Source: Arthrobacter liuii
Lineage (GTDB): Bacteria > Actinomycetota > Actinomycetes > Actinomycetales > Micrococcaceae
Length of the DNA stretch: 64,000 bases
Assembly: GCF_014639275.1 (NCBI RefSeq)
Contig: NZ_BMFW01000002.1
Coordinates: 186,487-250,486, forward strand
Direction: 5' to 3'
Part shown: positions 44,477-52,560 of the stretch, piece by piece
Numbering within the stretch: position 1 is the stretch's first letter
How the letters are laid out: every line of letters starts with the position of its first letter
Program-made: the position numbers and the translations under genes
The notes under the pieces: generated by a model
Told to the model about the DNA's origin: nothing
The model's database searches: none
The model's input: the letters and a program-made list of their open reading frames with translations, nothing else

Positions 44477-45487
44477 TCAGCCCCGGGCCAGGGGAAGCGC
44501 CAGCCGCATGGTGGTCCCCTCCGGTCCGGTGCGGGCCACCTCCACGGTCCCGCCGGCCGCCGTCGCGATGTCCCGGACCAGCGCCAGGCCAATCCCGAAG
44601 CTTCGGCGCCCCCCGTCCCTGTCCAGCCCCGGGGCGCGGACAAAGCGGTCAAAGATCTGCCCGGGGTCCACCCCGGTGATGCCGGATCCCGTGTCAGACA
44701 CCACGATCACCGCCCGGGAACCTTCGGCGGCGGCGCTGATGGTGATGCGGCCGCCGTCGGGCGTATGGGCCAGGGCGTTGTCCGCCAGGGCCAGCACGGC
44801 GCGCCGCAGTGAGCTGGGGTCAATCCGGACCAACGCCGGGCCGCCCCCGGAGAACAGCAGCTGGACGCCCTGTTGCCGGGCAAGGTCCTGCAGGCTGGCG
44901 CCGACGGATTCCGCCGCCGCTGCCACATCCACGGGCTCCAACGCGGCCCGGGGCGCGGAGGCCGTGGCGGCCAGCAGCAGTTCGTTGACGATCCCCGTCA
45001 GGGTGGCGGTGTCCTCCCGGATCCTGGCCAGGGCCTGTGCCGGTTCGGATCCGGGCTCCGCTTTGCGCTGGGCCAGCTGGATCCGGGTATCCAGGATGGC
45101 AAGGGGGGTGCGGAGCTCGTGGCTGGCATCCTGGACAAAGCGGCGCTGCCGGGCCAGGGCCTCTCCCAGCGGCCGGATGGCGCTGCGCGCGCTGACCCAC
45201 CCCACCACGCCGGCCAGCACAATGCCCGCCAGGCCGGCCAGGATCATCCCCTCAATCAGGTCCTTGGAATCGAGGTAGGTGTAGGCCTTGCCCGCCGTGG
45301 CCTCCGGCAGCGAGGGATGCGCCAGCTTGTTCATCAGGAACACGGTGGCGGCGGCGAGCAGGAGCACCACCAGGACGGCCACCCCGGCGCTGATCCGCAG
45401 GGCCACCTTGAGCGATGCGCGGCGAAGGATGTCCCGGTCAGGATCGCCGGGGGCAGGGGCAGGGGCAGGGGCAGGGGCTGGGGTCAT
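44477..45487 (-). CDS. Two-component sensor histidine kinase
   Basis: A 336-residue kinase. The N-terminus is a short Ala-Pro repeat (APAPAPAPAP) encoded by a GGGGCA hexamer repeat. Two membrane helices (about 29-52 and 80-99) flank a small extracytoplasmic loop. HisKA has QDASHELRTPLAIL (His123), and the ATPase carries DNALAH, VSDTGSGI and GIGLALVRDIATAAGG. The gene overlaps the upstream response-regulator stop by 4 bases. It forms the fourth gene of a PAP2-DedA-RR-HK operon. Confidence 0.92.
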   Translation of the reverse strand: MTPAPAPAPAPAPGDPDRDILRRASLKVALRISAGVAVLVVLLLAAATVFLMNKLAHPSLPEATAGKAYTYLDSKDLIEGMILAGLAGIVLAGVVGWVSARSAIRPLGEALARQRRFVQDASHELRTPLAILDTRIQLAQRKAEPGSEPAQALARIREDTATLTGIVNELLLAATASAPRAALEPVDVAAAAESVGASLQDLARQQGVQLLFSGGGPALVRIDPSSLRRAVLALADNALAHTPDGGRITISAAAEGSRAVIVVSDTGSGITGVDPGQIFDRFVRAPGLDRDGGRRSFGIGLALVRDIATAAGGTVEVARTGPEGTTMRLALPLARG

Positions 45488-46158
45488 GAGGGGTCGCCGA
45501 TCTGGTAGCCCACGCCGTGGACGGTGCGGATCACGGTCCGGGAAATCTTGCGGCGAAGGTGGTGGACGTAGGTGTCGATGACGCCCGGCTGGTCCGTGGA
45601 CTGGAAGTGGGCGGCGAGCAGTTCATCGCGGGTGAACACCCTGCCGGGCTCTGCCGCCAGCGCCGCCAGGAGTTCAGCTTCCTTGGCCGTCAGTGTCACC
45701 AGGTCCCCGTACGGGGAGCGGAGGGAGCGCGACGCCGGGTCGAGCTCCCAGGTGCCGATCCCCACCGGGCCCGCGGGCGTACTGAAGGTCCGGGTCAGCG
45801 CGCGCAGGCGCGCAGCCAGCTCGCCGGCGTCGAACGGTTTTGCCATGTAGTCATTGGCGCCCGCGTCCAGCCCGCGGACCTTTTCGCCGGTGTCGCCCAG
45901 GGCCGTGAGGATCAGGATGGGGGTGGCGATGCCTTTGGACCGCAGGGCCGCGATGACGCCCATCCCGTCCATGATGGGCAGTCCCCGGTCAATGACCATC
46001 ACGTCCCAGGGCTGCGTCAGCCCCAGATGCAGGGCCTCCTGCCCGCTGACGGCCAGCCGGACCCGGTAATCCGGTTCCAGCAATTCGGTGATCAGCGGGC
46101 CCAGGGCGGGGTCGTCCTCGGCGAGCAGCAGGGAGAGCCGGTCAGGGGCGGTTGTCAT
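45484..46158 (-). CDS. OmpR-family response regulator, PmrA/QseB-like
   Basis: A 224-residue regulator: acidic pocket LAEDDP, phospho-Asp57 (VMVIDRGLPIMDG), KPF lysine in NDYMAKPFDAGEL, and a winged helix LTAKEAELLAALAAEPGRVFTRDELLAAHFQSTDQPGVIDTYVHHLRRKI. It overlaps the kinase gene by 4 bases and follows the DedA gene by 5 bases. A PmrA-box-like direct repeat lies upstream of the operon (47801-47817), consistent with autoregulation of the whole unit. Confidence 0.92.
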   Translation of the reverse strand: MTTAPDRLSLLLAEDDPALGPLITELLEPDYRVRLAVSGQEALHLGLTQPWDVMVIDRGLPIMDGMGVIAALRSKGIATPILILTALGDTGEKVRGLDAGANDYMAKPFDAGELAARLRALTRTFSTPAGPVGIGTWELDPASRSLRSPYGDLVTLTAKEAELLAALAAEPGRVFTRDELLAAHFQSTDQPGVIDTYVHHLRRKISRTVIRTVHGVGYQIGDPS

Positions 46159-46163
46159 GCCGC

Positions 46164-46958
46164 CTATTCTTTCGTGCTGCCGTCCCGGCCGGAGGTGCGG
46201 GCTGCCGTGTCGAGCTCCGGGCGGGCGTTGGCAGCAAAGTCCGTGCCGTCGTCGTCAACGGTCTGTTCGCCGGCAGCATCCTTGGCGGCAGCGCCGGCAG
46301 CGCGGCGGTTCCTGCGGCGGTGCTTGAGGTACTCGATGCCCCACGGCACCACGGACACCAGGACCATGAGGATGGCGATGACGTCGATGTTCTTGGCGAT
46401 GATCTCGTAGTGTCCCAGCCAGGTGCCCAGCAGGATCACGGACGTGGCCCACGCCAACGCGCCCACGATGTTCCACAGCGTGAAGGCCTTGTGCCCGTAC
46501 CGGGCGGTCCCGGCGGTCAGGGGCGCGAAGGTCCGGATGATGGGCACAAAGCGGGCCAGGACCACGGCGGCGCCGCCGTGCCGGTGGAAGAAATTCTCGG
46601 TGGCGGTGAGGTGGGCCGTCTTCAGCACCTTGGCGTCGTCCTTGAACCACCGCCGGCCGTATTTGCGGCCCAGGAGGAAGCCCACCTGGTCGCCGGCCAC
46701 TGCGGCTGCCGTGACCACGCCGATCAGGACGGGCAGTGACAGGTTCAGCTGCTGGTGCAGGAGCCCGGCGGTGAACAGCAGCGAATCGCCGGGCAGGAAC
46801 GGGAACAGGACCCCGGATTCGATGAAGACCATCGCGGCGATGACGCCGAGGGCTGCCGGTCCCAGCCCGCCCAGCAGGCTTGCGGGGTCCAGCAGGGAGG
46901 GCGTTCCGCTGGCGCCGGCCAGGCCGGAGATCGCGGCGGGGGCGATGATGCTGTGCAC
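46164..46958 (-). CDS. DedA-family membrane protein
   Basis: A 264-residue membrane protein with the DedA core: VFIESGVLFPFLPGDSLLFTAGLL, VAGDQVGFLLGRKYGRRWF, FFHRHGGAAVVLARFVPIIRTFAPLTAGTARYGHKAFTLWNIVGALAWA. Both conserved FRRHG-like and RFxPxxRTFxP motifs are intact. DedA proteins transport undecaprenyl-phosphate or other lipid carriers and affect envelope integrity and peptide-antibiotic tolerance. The GTG start (VHSIIAPAA) follows AAGGATC about 9 bases upstream; the longer frame to 47366 is antisense to PAP2. It is followed 5 bases later by the response regulator. Confidence 0.9.
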   Translation of the reverse strand: MHSIIAPAAISGLAGASGTPSLLDPASLLGGLGPAALGVIAAMVFIESGVLFPFLPGDSLLFTAGLLHQQLNLSLPVLIGVVTAAAVAGDQVGFLLGRKYGRRWFKDDAKVLKTAHLTATENFFHRHGGAAVVLARFVPIIRTFAPLTAGTARYGHKAFTLWNIVGALAWATSVILLGTWLGHYEIIAKNIDVIAILMVLVSVVPWGIEYLKHRRRNRRAAGAAAKDAAGEQTVDDDGTDFAANARPELDTAARTSGRDGSTKE

Positions 46959-46969
46959 GGTGGGGATCC

Positions 46970-47731
46970 TTAGCGTCGGCTTGCAGGGGCGGAGAGCGCT
47001 GCGGGCAGGCGGTCCAGGAACCGTGGAGCGAAGCGGTTCCAGAGTCCGGCGAGCAGGACCACCGCGGCGCTGGCCGCCAGGAAGGAGGCAATCACATCGG
47101 TGGGGTAGTGCACCCCTACATATACCCTCGACCACGCAACAATCACGGCCATGGCTGCACCAGCTATGGCCACGGGCCGGGACCAGCGGGTCCCGCGGAC
47201 CAGGAAGTACAGCGCGAAGGCCAGGGCCACGGCGAACGACACGTGCCCGCTGGGGAAGCTGTTGGATCCGGTTTCCGGGGCCAGGGGGTCGAAGAGCAGG
47301 GCGGGGTTGGGCCGCTGCCGGGCGAACATGAGCTTGAAGGCCTCGCTGGCCACCCAGCCCGAGCACGCGGTGAGCCCGAACGCGACGGCGGTCACCAGGT
47401 CGCGCCGGAACAGCCAGATGGCCAGGGCTGCGACAGCGATGAGCAGCAGGCCGACTACCGGGCCGAATACCAGGTTGATCACCATCGCGACCGCGGTCAG
47501 CGCTGCCACGTGGTGCTGGCTGAGGTTTTGGTCAACGCCCAGTTCTGCGGTTGTGTCGCCGGGGACCAGTTGCACGGTGAGGCCCAGGACGACGACGGCG
47601 GCGCACAGCAGGATGCCCACCGGCAGCCAGTGCCGGGGCTGGGGGAGTGCCCTGAACCGGGTGCCGACGGCCGGGGGTGCCGTGGGCGCTGTGTGCTGGT
47701 TCAGGCGGTCATCGTGGGTTGATCCGTGCAT
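46970..47731 (-). CDS. PAP2-family phosphatase
   Basis: A 253-residue six-helix membrane phosphatase. All three PAP2 signatures are present in order: KLMFARQRP (KX6RP), FPSGHVSF (PSGH) and SRVYVGVHYPTDV (SRX5HX3D). The family dephosphorylates undecaprenyl pyrophosphate, phosphatidate or similar lipids. The N-terminal ~35 residues are Pro/His-rich and cytoplasmic. It is the first gene of the PAP2-DedA-RR-HK operon, suggesting lipid-carrier recycling under two-component control. Confidence 0.92.
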   Translation of the reverse strand: MHGSTHDDRLNQHTAPTAPPAVGTRFRALPQPRHWLPVGILLCAAVVVLGLTVQLVPGDTTAELGVDQNLSQHHVAALTAVAMVINLVFGPVVGLLLIAVAALAIWLFRRDLVTAVAFGLTACSGWVASEAFKLMFARQRPNPALLFDPLAPETGSNSFPSGHVSFAVALAFALYFLVRGTRWSRPVAIAGAAMAVIVAWSRVYVGVHYPTDVIASFLAASAAVVLLAGLWNRFAPRFLDRLPAALSAPASRR

Positions 47732-47800
47732 TACTTCCTTGGGGAGTCGTGGCCTGGGGGCGTTGTTGTTCGGCCCGTAGTTCCACTCTCCCCCGGAGGC

Positions 47801-47817
47801 TTTAAGAAAGGCTTAAG
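47801..47817. promoter_or_regulatory. PmrA-box-like operator of the PAP2 operon
   Basis: TTTAAG (47801-47806), N5 (AAAGG), CTTAAG (47812-47817). This fits the enterobacterial PmrA consensus YTTAAK-N5-YTTAAG at all defined positions. TTAAGAAA occurs twice 11 bases apart (47802 and 47813). It is about 70 bases upstream of the PAP2 start, and the operon itself encodes an OmpR-family regulator. Confidence 0.6.
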
Positions 47818-47845
47818 AAATGCCTTCGGCGCCGGCAGGAGACCG

Positions 47846-47932
47846 GCCGGACGCCAGCGCATGCAGGAGTGCCGTTCCGTCCGGGCTGCCCAGGCCGGTG
47901 CACGGGTCCCATCCGGCAGCGGCTTTGTACAT
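47846..47932 (-). pseudogene. Decayed C-terminal fragment of an S53 (sedolisin) protease
   Basis: The minus-strand frame here reads YKAAAGWDPCTGLGSPDG then TALLHALASG, nearly the same as the Ca2+-site tail of the intact protease at 39417-40997 (QAAAGWDPCTGLGSPDGTAL). No upstream protease domain, start or ribosome site is present in the surrounding 300 bases. It is a relic of a lost second copy, or a fragment moved by recombination. Confidence 0.8.
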
Positions 47933-48166
47933 GAGCAGGGTCGGTCCCTGGCGCCTAAGGCCTCGGGCAAACTTGCGGACAACGCCCACCCGGCCGCCGT
48001 CGACCAGGCCACGCGTCATGGAGCCCAAAAAGTGCACTCCTTGCCTGCCATCGCGAAGTCAGACCCCATTCAGGGCTTTCAGCCCTAAGCTGCCGTGGTT
48101 GCCCGCCGCAGACTGTTTCCAAGCGGCCGATCAGCAAGGATCGGACAAGGCGCGGGAGGAAATCTC

Positions 48167-48403
48167 ATGGACGTTCGGGTCGTGGAGTCACTGGTCATGG
48201 CGGAGATCGGGGACGGGGTGCTCACCGCGTTGTTCCCGGTGGAGCATTGCGCGCGGTGGGAGTTCGGGCCCTGGGCTCCGCTCATGGGCTGGTTCAAGCA
48301 GCGCCCGGGCCTGACCAGGGCCCTTGGGGTGGCACAGGTGGCCGGTGCCCTGGCGGTGTCCGCCAGCCTGTCCAAGACCCCGGGGCGGGCCTGGAAGAAA
48401 TGA
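48167..48403 (+). CDS. Small conserved-looking hypothetical protein
   Basis: A 78-residue protein starting MDVRVVESLVMAEIGDGVLTALFP. GGGAGGA is well spaced from the ATG at 48167, and codon use matches the high-GC neighbours; the upstream frame (48095) lacks such a site. It contains a hydrophobic segment (ALGVAQVAGALAVSASL) and aromatic/Cys HCARWEFGPWAPLMGWFKQR. No domain recognised. It lies between the PAP2 operon and the paa genes. Confidence 0.5.
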   Translation: MDVRVVESLVMAEIGDGVLTALFPVEHCARWEFGPWAPLMGWFKQRPGLTRALGVAQVAGALAVSASLSKTPGRAWKK

Positions 48404-48420
48404 CCCCGGAAGCCGTGGCT

Positions 48421-48525
48421 TGCTGATGGGGCGTTGGTGGAAACGCTGCAGAACGTGATGGGGCGTCGGGGGAAAGGCTGCCAAACGTGATGGCGCGTCG
48501 AAAGAGGGGCGCCACGCTTGACGCC
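48421..48525. repeat. Degenerate inverted copies of the 32-bp-period repeat upstream of paaA
   Basis: The reverse-complement core (GCCAAACGTGATGGCGCGTC at 48480-48499) is 16 of 20 matched to GCCAAAGGTGAGCGGGCGTC. Equivalent CTGATGGG, GTGATGGG and GTGATGGC motifs recur with CTGATG at 48423, GTGATG at 48455 and at 48487, 32 bases apart; a fourth weak copy (GCTTGACGCC) follows at 31 bases. It lies 80-185 bases before paaA. Confidence 0.55.
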
Positions 48526-48547
48526 CGCGCGCGCTCCCGCATATCCT

Positions 48548-48566
48548 GAACGAACGGTCGGTAAAT
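48548..48566. promoter_or_regulatory. Possible PaaR (TetR-type) operator upstream of paaA
   Basis: GAACGAACGGTCGGTAAAT contains the half-site CGGTCGGT and an imperfect mirror ACGAACG, close to the ACCGACCG-N-CGGTCGGT style palindrome of TetR-type paa repressors. No paaR gene is in the window. It ends about 40 bases before the paaA ATG. Confidence 0.4.
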
Positions 48567-48606
48567 AATTCCGGACGTCCCAGAAGGTCTTTGCATAGGA
48601 GCAACC

Positions 48607-49602
48607 ATGGCAGCGCAGAACTTGCAGTCAGTGCCGGCTGAGCTAACCCCGGAAGAGGACGCCGCAGGCCAGGCGCACTTTGACCGGATCATCGCCGAGG
48701 ACTCGCGCATCGAGCCCCGCGACTGGATGCCGGCCGCCTACCGCAAGACCCTCCTGCGCCAGGTCTCCCAGCACGCGCACTCCGAGATCATCGGCATGCA
48801 GCCGGAGGCCAACTGGATCAGCCGCGCCCCCAGCCTGAAGCGCAAGGCCATCCTGATGGCCAAGGTCCAGGACGAGGCCGGCCACGGCCTCTACCTTTAC
48901 TCCGCAGCCGAGACCCTGGGCCAGTCCCGGGACAAGATGATGGACGACCTCATCGCCGGCAAGGCCCGCTACTCCAGCATCTTCAACTACCCGGCCCGCA
49001 CCTGGGCGGACATGGGCGCCATCGGCTGGCTTGTGGACGGCGCGGCCATCTGCAACCAGGTCCCGCTGTGCCGGGCATCGTACGGCCCCTACGGCCGCGC
49101 CATGGTGCGCGTCTGCAAGGAAGAGTCCTTCCACCAGCGCCAGGGATTCGAGATCCTCCTTGAACTTTCCTACGGCACCGAAGCGCAGAAGCAGATGGCC
49201 CAGGACGCCGTGAACCGCTGGTACGCCCCGGCCCTGATGATGTTCGGGCCGCCGGACGACGATTCGCCCAACTCCAAGCAGTCCATGGCCTGGAACATCA
49301 AGCGCTTCAGCAATGACGAGCTCCGCAGCCGCTTCGTGGGCATGATGGTGGAGCAGGTCAAGGTCCTGGGCCTCACCCTCCCCGATGACCAGGTCCGCTT
49401 CAACGAGGACACCAAGAAGTGGGAGCACGGGCCTCTGGACTGGGACGAGTTCCACGAAGTCCTGGCCGGCCGCGGTCCCTGCAACGCCCAGCGCCTTGAG
49501 CGGCGGAGGGCAGCGCACGACGACGGCGCCTGGGTCCGCGAAGCAGCTGCGGCTTATGCAGCAAAACAGTCAGCCAAGCAGCAGAAGGAATACGCAGCAT
49601 GA
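48607..49602 (+). CDS. paaA: Phenylacetyl-CoA epoxidase subunit A
   Basis: A 331-residue diiron oxygenase subunit. It contains the [49 protein letters not shown] segment (E and ExxH ligand pair) and a second helical pair [21 protein letters not shown]. With PaaC it forms the catalytic oxygenase that converts phenylacetyl-CoA to the ring-1,2-epoxide. The ATG at 48607 follows CATAGGAGC. First gene of the paa operon; its stop overlaps paaB (ATGA). Confidence 0.95.
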   Translation: MAAQNLQSVPAELTPEEDAAGQAHFDRIIAEDSRIEPRDWMPAAYRKTLLRQVSQHAHSEIIGMQPEANWISRAPSLKRKAILMAKVQDEAGHGLYLYSAAETLGQSRDKMMDDLIAGKARYSSIFNYPARTWADMGAIGWLVDGAAICNQVPLCRASYGPYGRAMVRVCKEESFHQRQGFEILLELSYGTEAQKQMAQDAVNRWYAPALMMFGPPDDDSPNSKQSMAWNIKRFSNDELRSRFVGMMVEQVKVLGLTLPDDQVRFNEDTKKWEHGPLDWDEFHEVLAGRGPCNAQRLERRRAAHDDGAWVREAAAAYAAKQSAKQQKEYAA

Positions 49603-49907
49603 GCGAGTCAACAGCCGAGCCCACTGGAAACACCTGGGGCCTGTGGGAGGTCTTCGTCCGCTCCAGCCGCGGCCTGAGCCACGTCCACGCCGGGTCCCTG
49701 CACGCACCGGACGCCGCCATGGCCCTCCGCAATGCACGGGACCTCTACACCCGCCGCAACGAGGGCGTCTCCATCTGGGTTGTCCCGGCCGACGCCATCG
49801 CCGCGAGCGACCCCGACTCCAAGGGCTCCTTCTTCGAGTCCCCGCAGGGCAAGGACTACCGCCACGCCACGTACTACACCAAGAGCGAAGGGGTGAAGCA
49901 CCTGTGA
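49599..49907 (+). CDS. paaB: Phenylacetyl-CoA epoxidase subunit B
   Basis: A 102-residue protein with the PaaB signature [81 protein letters not shown]. PaaB stabilises the multicomponent epoxidase. Its ATG overlaps the paaA stop and its stop overlaps the paaC start (GTGA), indicating strict coupling. Confidence 0.95.
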   Translation: MSESTAEPTGNTWGLWEVFVRSSRGLSHVHAGSLHAPDAAMALRNARDLYTRRNEGVSIWVVPADAIAASDPDSKGSFFESPQGKDYRHATYYTKSEGVKHL

Positions 49908-50764
49908 GCGAAGCCAACGCAAGTGCAACAAGAATCACCCCCGGCAACGCCCTCCGCCCGGAGGACATCGCGCTCGAGGTCCGCACCGGCCTGGCCAAGC
50001 CAACAGAGGACGTCGCCGAGTACGCCCTGAGGCTGGGCGACGACGCCCTGATCCTCGCCCAGCGCCTGGGCCACTGGATCTCCCGCGCACCGGAGCTGGA
50101 GGAGGACATCGCCCTGGGCAACATCGCCCTGGACCAGCTGGGCCACGCCCGCAGCTTCCTCACCTACGCCGGCGCCGGCGTGCCCAACCAGGACGGCACG
50201 GCCAAGACCGAGGATGACCTGGCCTACTTCCGCCGCGAGCACGAATTCCGCAGTGTCCAGCTGTTCGAGCAGCCCAACGGCGACTTCGCGGCCACCATCG
50301 CCCGCCAGTTCGTGGTGAGCTACTACCAGTACGAGCTCTACCGCCGCCTCACCGAATCCACCGATGCCACCCTGGCCGCCATCGCTGCCAAGGCCGTGAA
50401 GGAAGTGGACTACCACAGGGACCACAGCGCCCAGTGGGTCCTGCGCCTGGCCGGCGGCACGGACGAATCCCGCAAGCGGATGATCCACGGCCTGCGCACC
50501 ATGTGGCCGTACGTCGCCGAACTGTTCCGCGACGACGAACTGACCGAAAGGCTCGCCCAGGCGGGTGCCGCCGTCGCGCCTTCCACGCTCAAGGAAGACT
50601 TTGACCGACTCACCGCTGAGGTCTTGAACGAGGCCGAGCTGGAGGTCCCGGACGTGCCCGCAGCTCCGGGCGGCGGCCGGGAGGGCAAGCACTCGGAGTA
50701 CCTGGGCTACATCCTCGCGGAGATGCAGGTGCTGGCCCGCGAGCATCCCGGGGCCAGCTGGTGA
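49904..50764 (+). CDS. paaC: Phenylacetyl-CoA epoxidase subunit C
   Basis: A 286-residue structural subunit of the epoxidase core, related to PaaA but without the full diiron ligand set. It shows DDALILAQRLGHWISRAPELEEDIALGNIALDQLGHARSFLTYAG and EHEFRSVQLFEQPNGDFAATIARQF. Start GTG at 49904 overlaps the paaB stop. The longer frame from 49385 overlaps paaA/paaB and is not the protein. Its stop overlaps the paaD GTG. Confidence 0.95.
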   Translation: MSEANASATRITPGNALRPEDIALEVRTGLAKPTEDVAEYALRLGDDALILAQRLGHWISRAPELEEDIALGNIALDQLGHARSFLTYAGAGVPNQDGTAKTEDDLAYFRREHEFRSVQLFEQPNGDFAATIARQFVVSYYQYELYRRLTESTDATLAAIAAKAVKEVDYHRDHSAQWVLRLAGGTDESRKRMIHGLRTMWPYVAELFRDDELTERLAQAGAAVAPSTLKEDFDRLTAEVLNEAELEVPDVPAAPGGGREGKHSEYLGYILAEMQVLAREHPGASW

Positions 50765-51294
50765 CTGCCGTGTACATCTCGGACTTCGAAACCCGGACCC
50801 GCACCCCGCAGCAGGATGCGTGGGACATCGCGGCCACCGTGGTGGACCCGGAGATCCCGGTGCTCACCATCGCGGACCTGGGCATCCTGCGGGACGCGCA
50901 GGTGACAGAGACAGGACAAGTGAAAGTCACCATCACCCCCACGTACTCGGGCTGCCCGGCCATGGACGCCATCCGCGACGACGTCTACACGGCCTTCGCC
51001 AAGAAGGGCTACGCGGACGTGCACGTGGACCTGGTGCTGTCGCCGGCCTGGACCACTGACTGGATGACGGACGCTGGCAAGCAGAAGCTGCAGCAGTACG
51101 GCATCGCCCCGCCCAGCGGACACTCCAAGGCCGGCGGCCACTCCGGCCCAGTAAGGCTGAGCCTGGCCGTGAAGTGCCCGCAGTGCAACAGCCTGAACAC
51201 CAAGGAACTCACCCGCTTCGGTTCCACGTCCTGCAAGGCGCTGTATGTGTGCCGGGACTGCAAGGAACCGTTCGACTATTTCAAAGTCCTGTAA
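50761..51294 (+). CDS. paaD: Phenylacetate epoxidase maturation factor PaaD (DUF59 with C-terminal zinc ribbon)
   Basis: A 177-residue protein. The N-terminal ~110 residues are the DUF59/MIP18 fold (DIAATVVDPEIPVLTIADLGILRD and TYSGCPAMDAIRDDV), needed for Fe-S or diiron assembly of the epoxidase. A C-terminal zinc ribbon follows with CPQCNS and CRDCKE. GTG start at 50761 overlaps the paaC stop. Followed by paaE after 9 bases. Confidence 0.92.
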   Translation: MTAVYISDFETRTRTPQQDAWDIAATVVDPEIPVLTIADLGILRDAQVTETGQVKVTITPTYSGCPAMDAIRDDVYTAFAKKGYADVHVDLVLSPAWTTDWMTDAGKQKLQQYGIAPPSGHSKAGGHSGPVRLSLAVKCPQCNSLNTKELTRFGSTSCKALYVCRDCKEPFDYFKVL

Positions 51295-51303
51295 GGAAGC
51301 CCC

Positions 51304-52530
51304 ATGCCTGTTGTCCGCCAGACCGCCGCCGAAGAGGCTGAGGTGACCGGCCGCCGTCGTCCATCCTTCCATTCCCTTGCGGTGAAGGAGGTGCGCCGGC
51401 TCACCGACGATGCCATCGAGGTCGGCTTCCATGTGCCGGCCGAGCTCGCCGGCAAGTTCGACTACCTGCCCGGCCAGTACGTGGCCCTGCGCACCACGCT
51501 GCCGGATGAGGACGGCGAGCCGAAGGAGATCCGCCGCAGCTACTCCATCTGCGCCGAGCCGCGCAGCTTCGCGGACGGCACCAGCGAGATCCGTGTGGCC
51601 ATCAAGAAGGACCTGGGCGGGCTGTTCTCCACGTGGGCCAACGCCGGGCTGAAGGCGGGGGACACCCTGGACGTGATGAGCCCCATGGGCGCGTTCGTGT
51701 CCAAGCACGGCCGCGACGGCGTGGCCGTGGACCAGAACGTCATGAACTCCATGAACCACCCGGAGGACCTGGCCGGGGAGGCGGGGAACTTCGTGGCCAT
51801 CGCGGCGGGGTCCGGCATCACCCCGGTGATCGCCATCGCCCAGACGCTGCTGGCCGCCAACCCGGACACCCGGTTCGACCTGATCTACGCCAACAAGGCC
51901 GCCATGGACGTGATGTTCCTGGAGGAGCTGGCGGACCTGAAGGACAAGTACCCGCAGCGGCTGGCCATCCACCACGTGCTCAGCCGCGAGCAGCGGATCG
52001 CGCCGCTGCTGTCCGGCAGGATCGATGCGGAGAAGCTGCAGCAGCTGCTGGGCACCGCCCTGCACGCTGACGATGTGGACGAATGGTTCCTGTGCGGGCC
52101 GTTCGAGCTGGTGCAGCTGTGCCGGGACACCCTGGCCGAGCGCGGGGTGAAGCCGGAGAACGTCCGGTTCGAGCTGTTCACGTCCGGCAAGCCGGACCGC
52201 CCGGAGGGGCATGCCGGCCGTCCCGTGCTGGTGGACGAGTCCCAGGAGACGTACAAGATCACGTTCAAGCTGGACGGCCTGCAGGGCGAGGTGGCCAGCC
52301 CCACCCACGCGCGCGAGTCGATCCTCAACGCGGCGCTGCGGGTGCGCCCGGATGTGCCGTTCGCGTGCGCCGGGGGAGTGTGCGGCACGTGCCGGGCCAA
52401 GGTGGTCACGGGCAGCGTGACCATGGACGAGAACTACGCGCTGGAGCAGGATGAGCTGGACAAGGGCTACGTGCTGACGTGCCAGAGCCACCCCACCAGC
52501 AAGGAAGTCACAGTCGACTTCGACGTCTAA
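51304..52530 (+). CDS. paaE: Phenylacetyl-CoA epoxidase reductase subunit
   Basis: A 408-residue NAD(P)H:ferredoxin-type reductase. The FAD-binding RSYSICAEPRS, NAD(P)-binding GSGITPVIAIAQTLLA and the C-terminal plant-type [2Fe-2S] domain CAGGVCGTCRAKV...CQSHP are all present. It delivers electrons from NADPH to the PaaA diiron centre. The ATG at 51304 lies 9 bases after paaD, with GGAAGCCCC. Confidence 0.93.
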   Translation: MPVVRQTAAEEAEVTGRRRPSFHSLAVKEVRRLTDDAIEVGFHVPAELAGKFDYLPGQYVALRTTLPDEDGEPKEIRRSYSICAEPRSFADGTSEIRVAIKKDLGGLFSTWANAGLKAGDTLDVMSPMGAFVSKHGRDGVAVDQNVMNSMNHPEDLAGEAGNFVAIAAGSGITPVIAIAQTLLAANPDTRFDLIYANKAAMDVMFLEELADLKDKYPQRLAIHHVLSREQRIAPLLSGRIDAEKLQQLLGTALHADDVDEWFLCGPFELVQLCRDTLAERGVKPENVRFELFTSGKPDRPEGHAGRPVLVDESQETYKITFKLDGLQGEVASPTHARESILNAALRVRPDVPFACAGGVCGTCRAKVVTGSVTMDENYALEQDELDKGYVLTCQSHPTSKEVTVDFDV

Positions 52531-52560
52531 GCCTTTATTGGCCTTCACCCAAGGAGCCCC

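Larger units (their letters stand above)
47732..48166. other. 435-base gap: promoter/PmrA-like box, S53 relic, no intact gene
   Basis: The stretch between the PAP2 and small ORF genes holds a direct-repeat operator at 47801-47817 and a decayed S53 protease tail at 47846-47932. The rest (47933-48166) contains no convincing ORF with a ribosome site. Confidence 0.7.
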
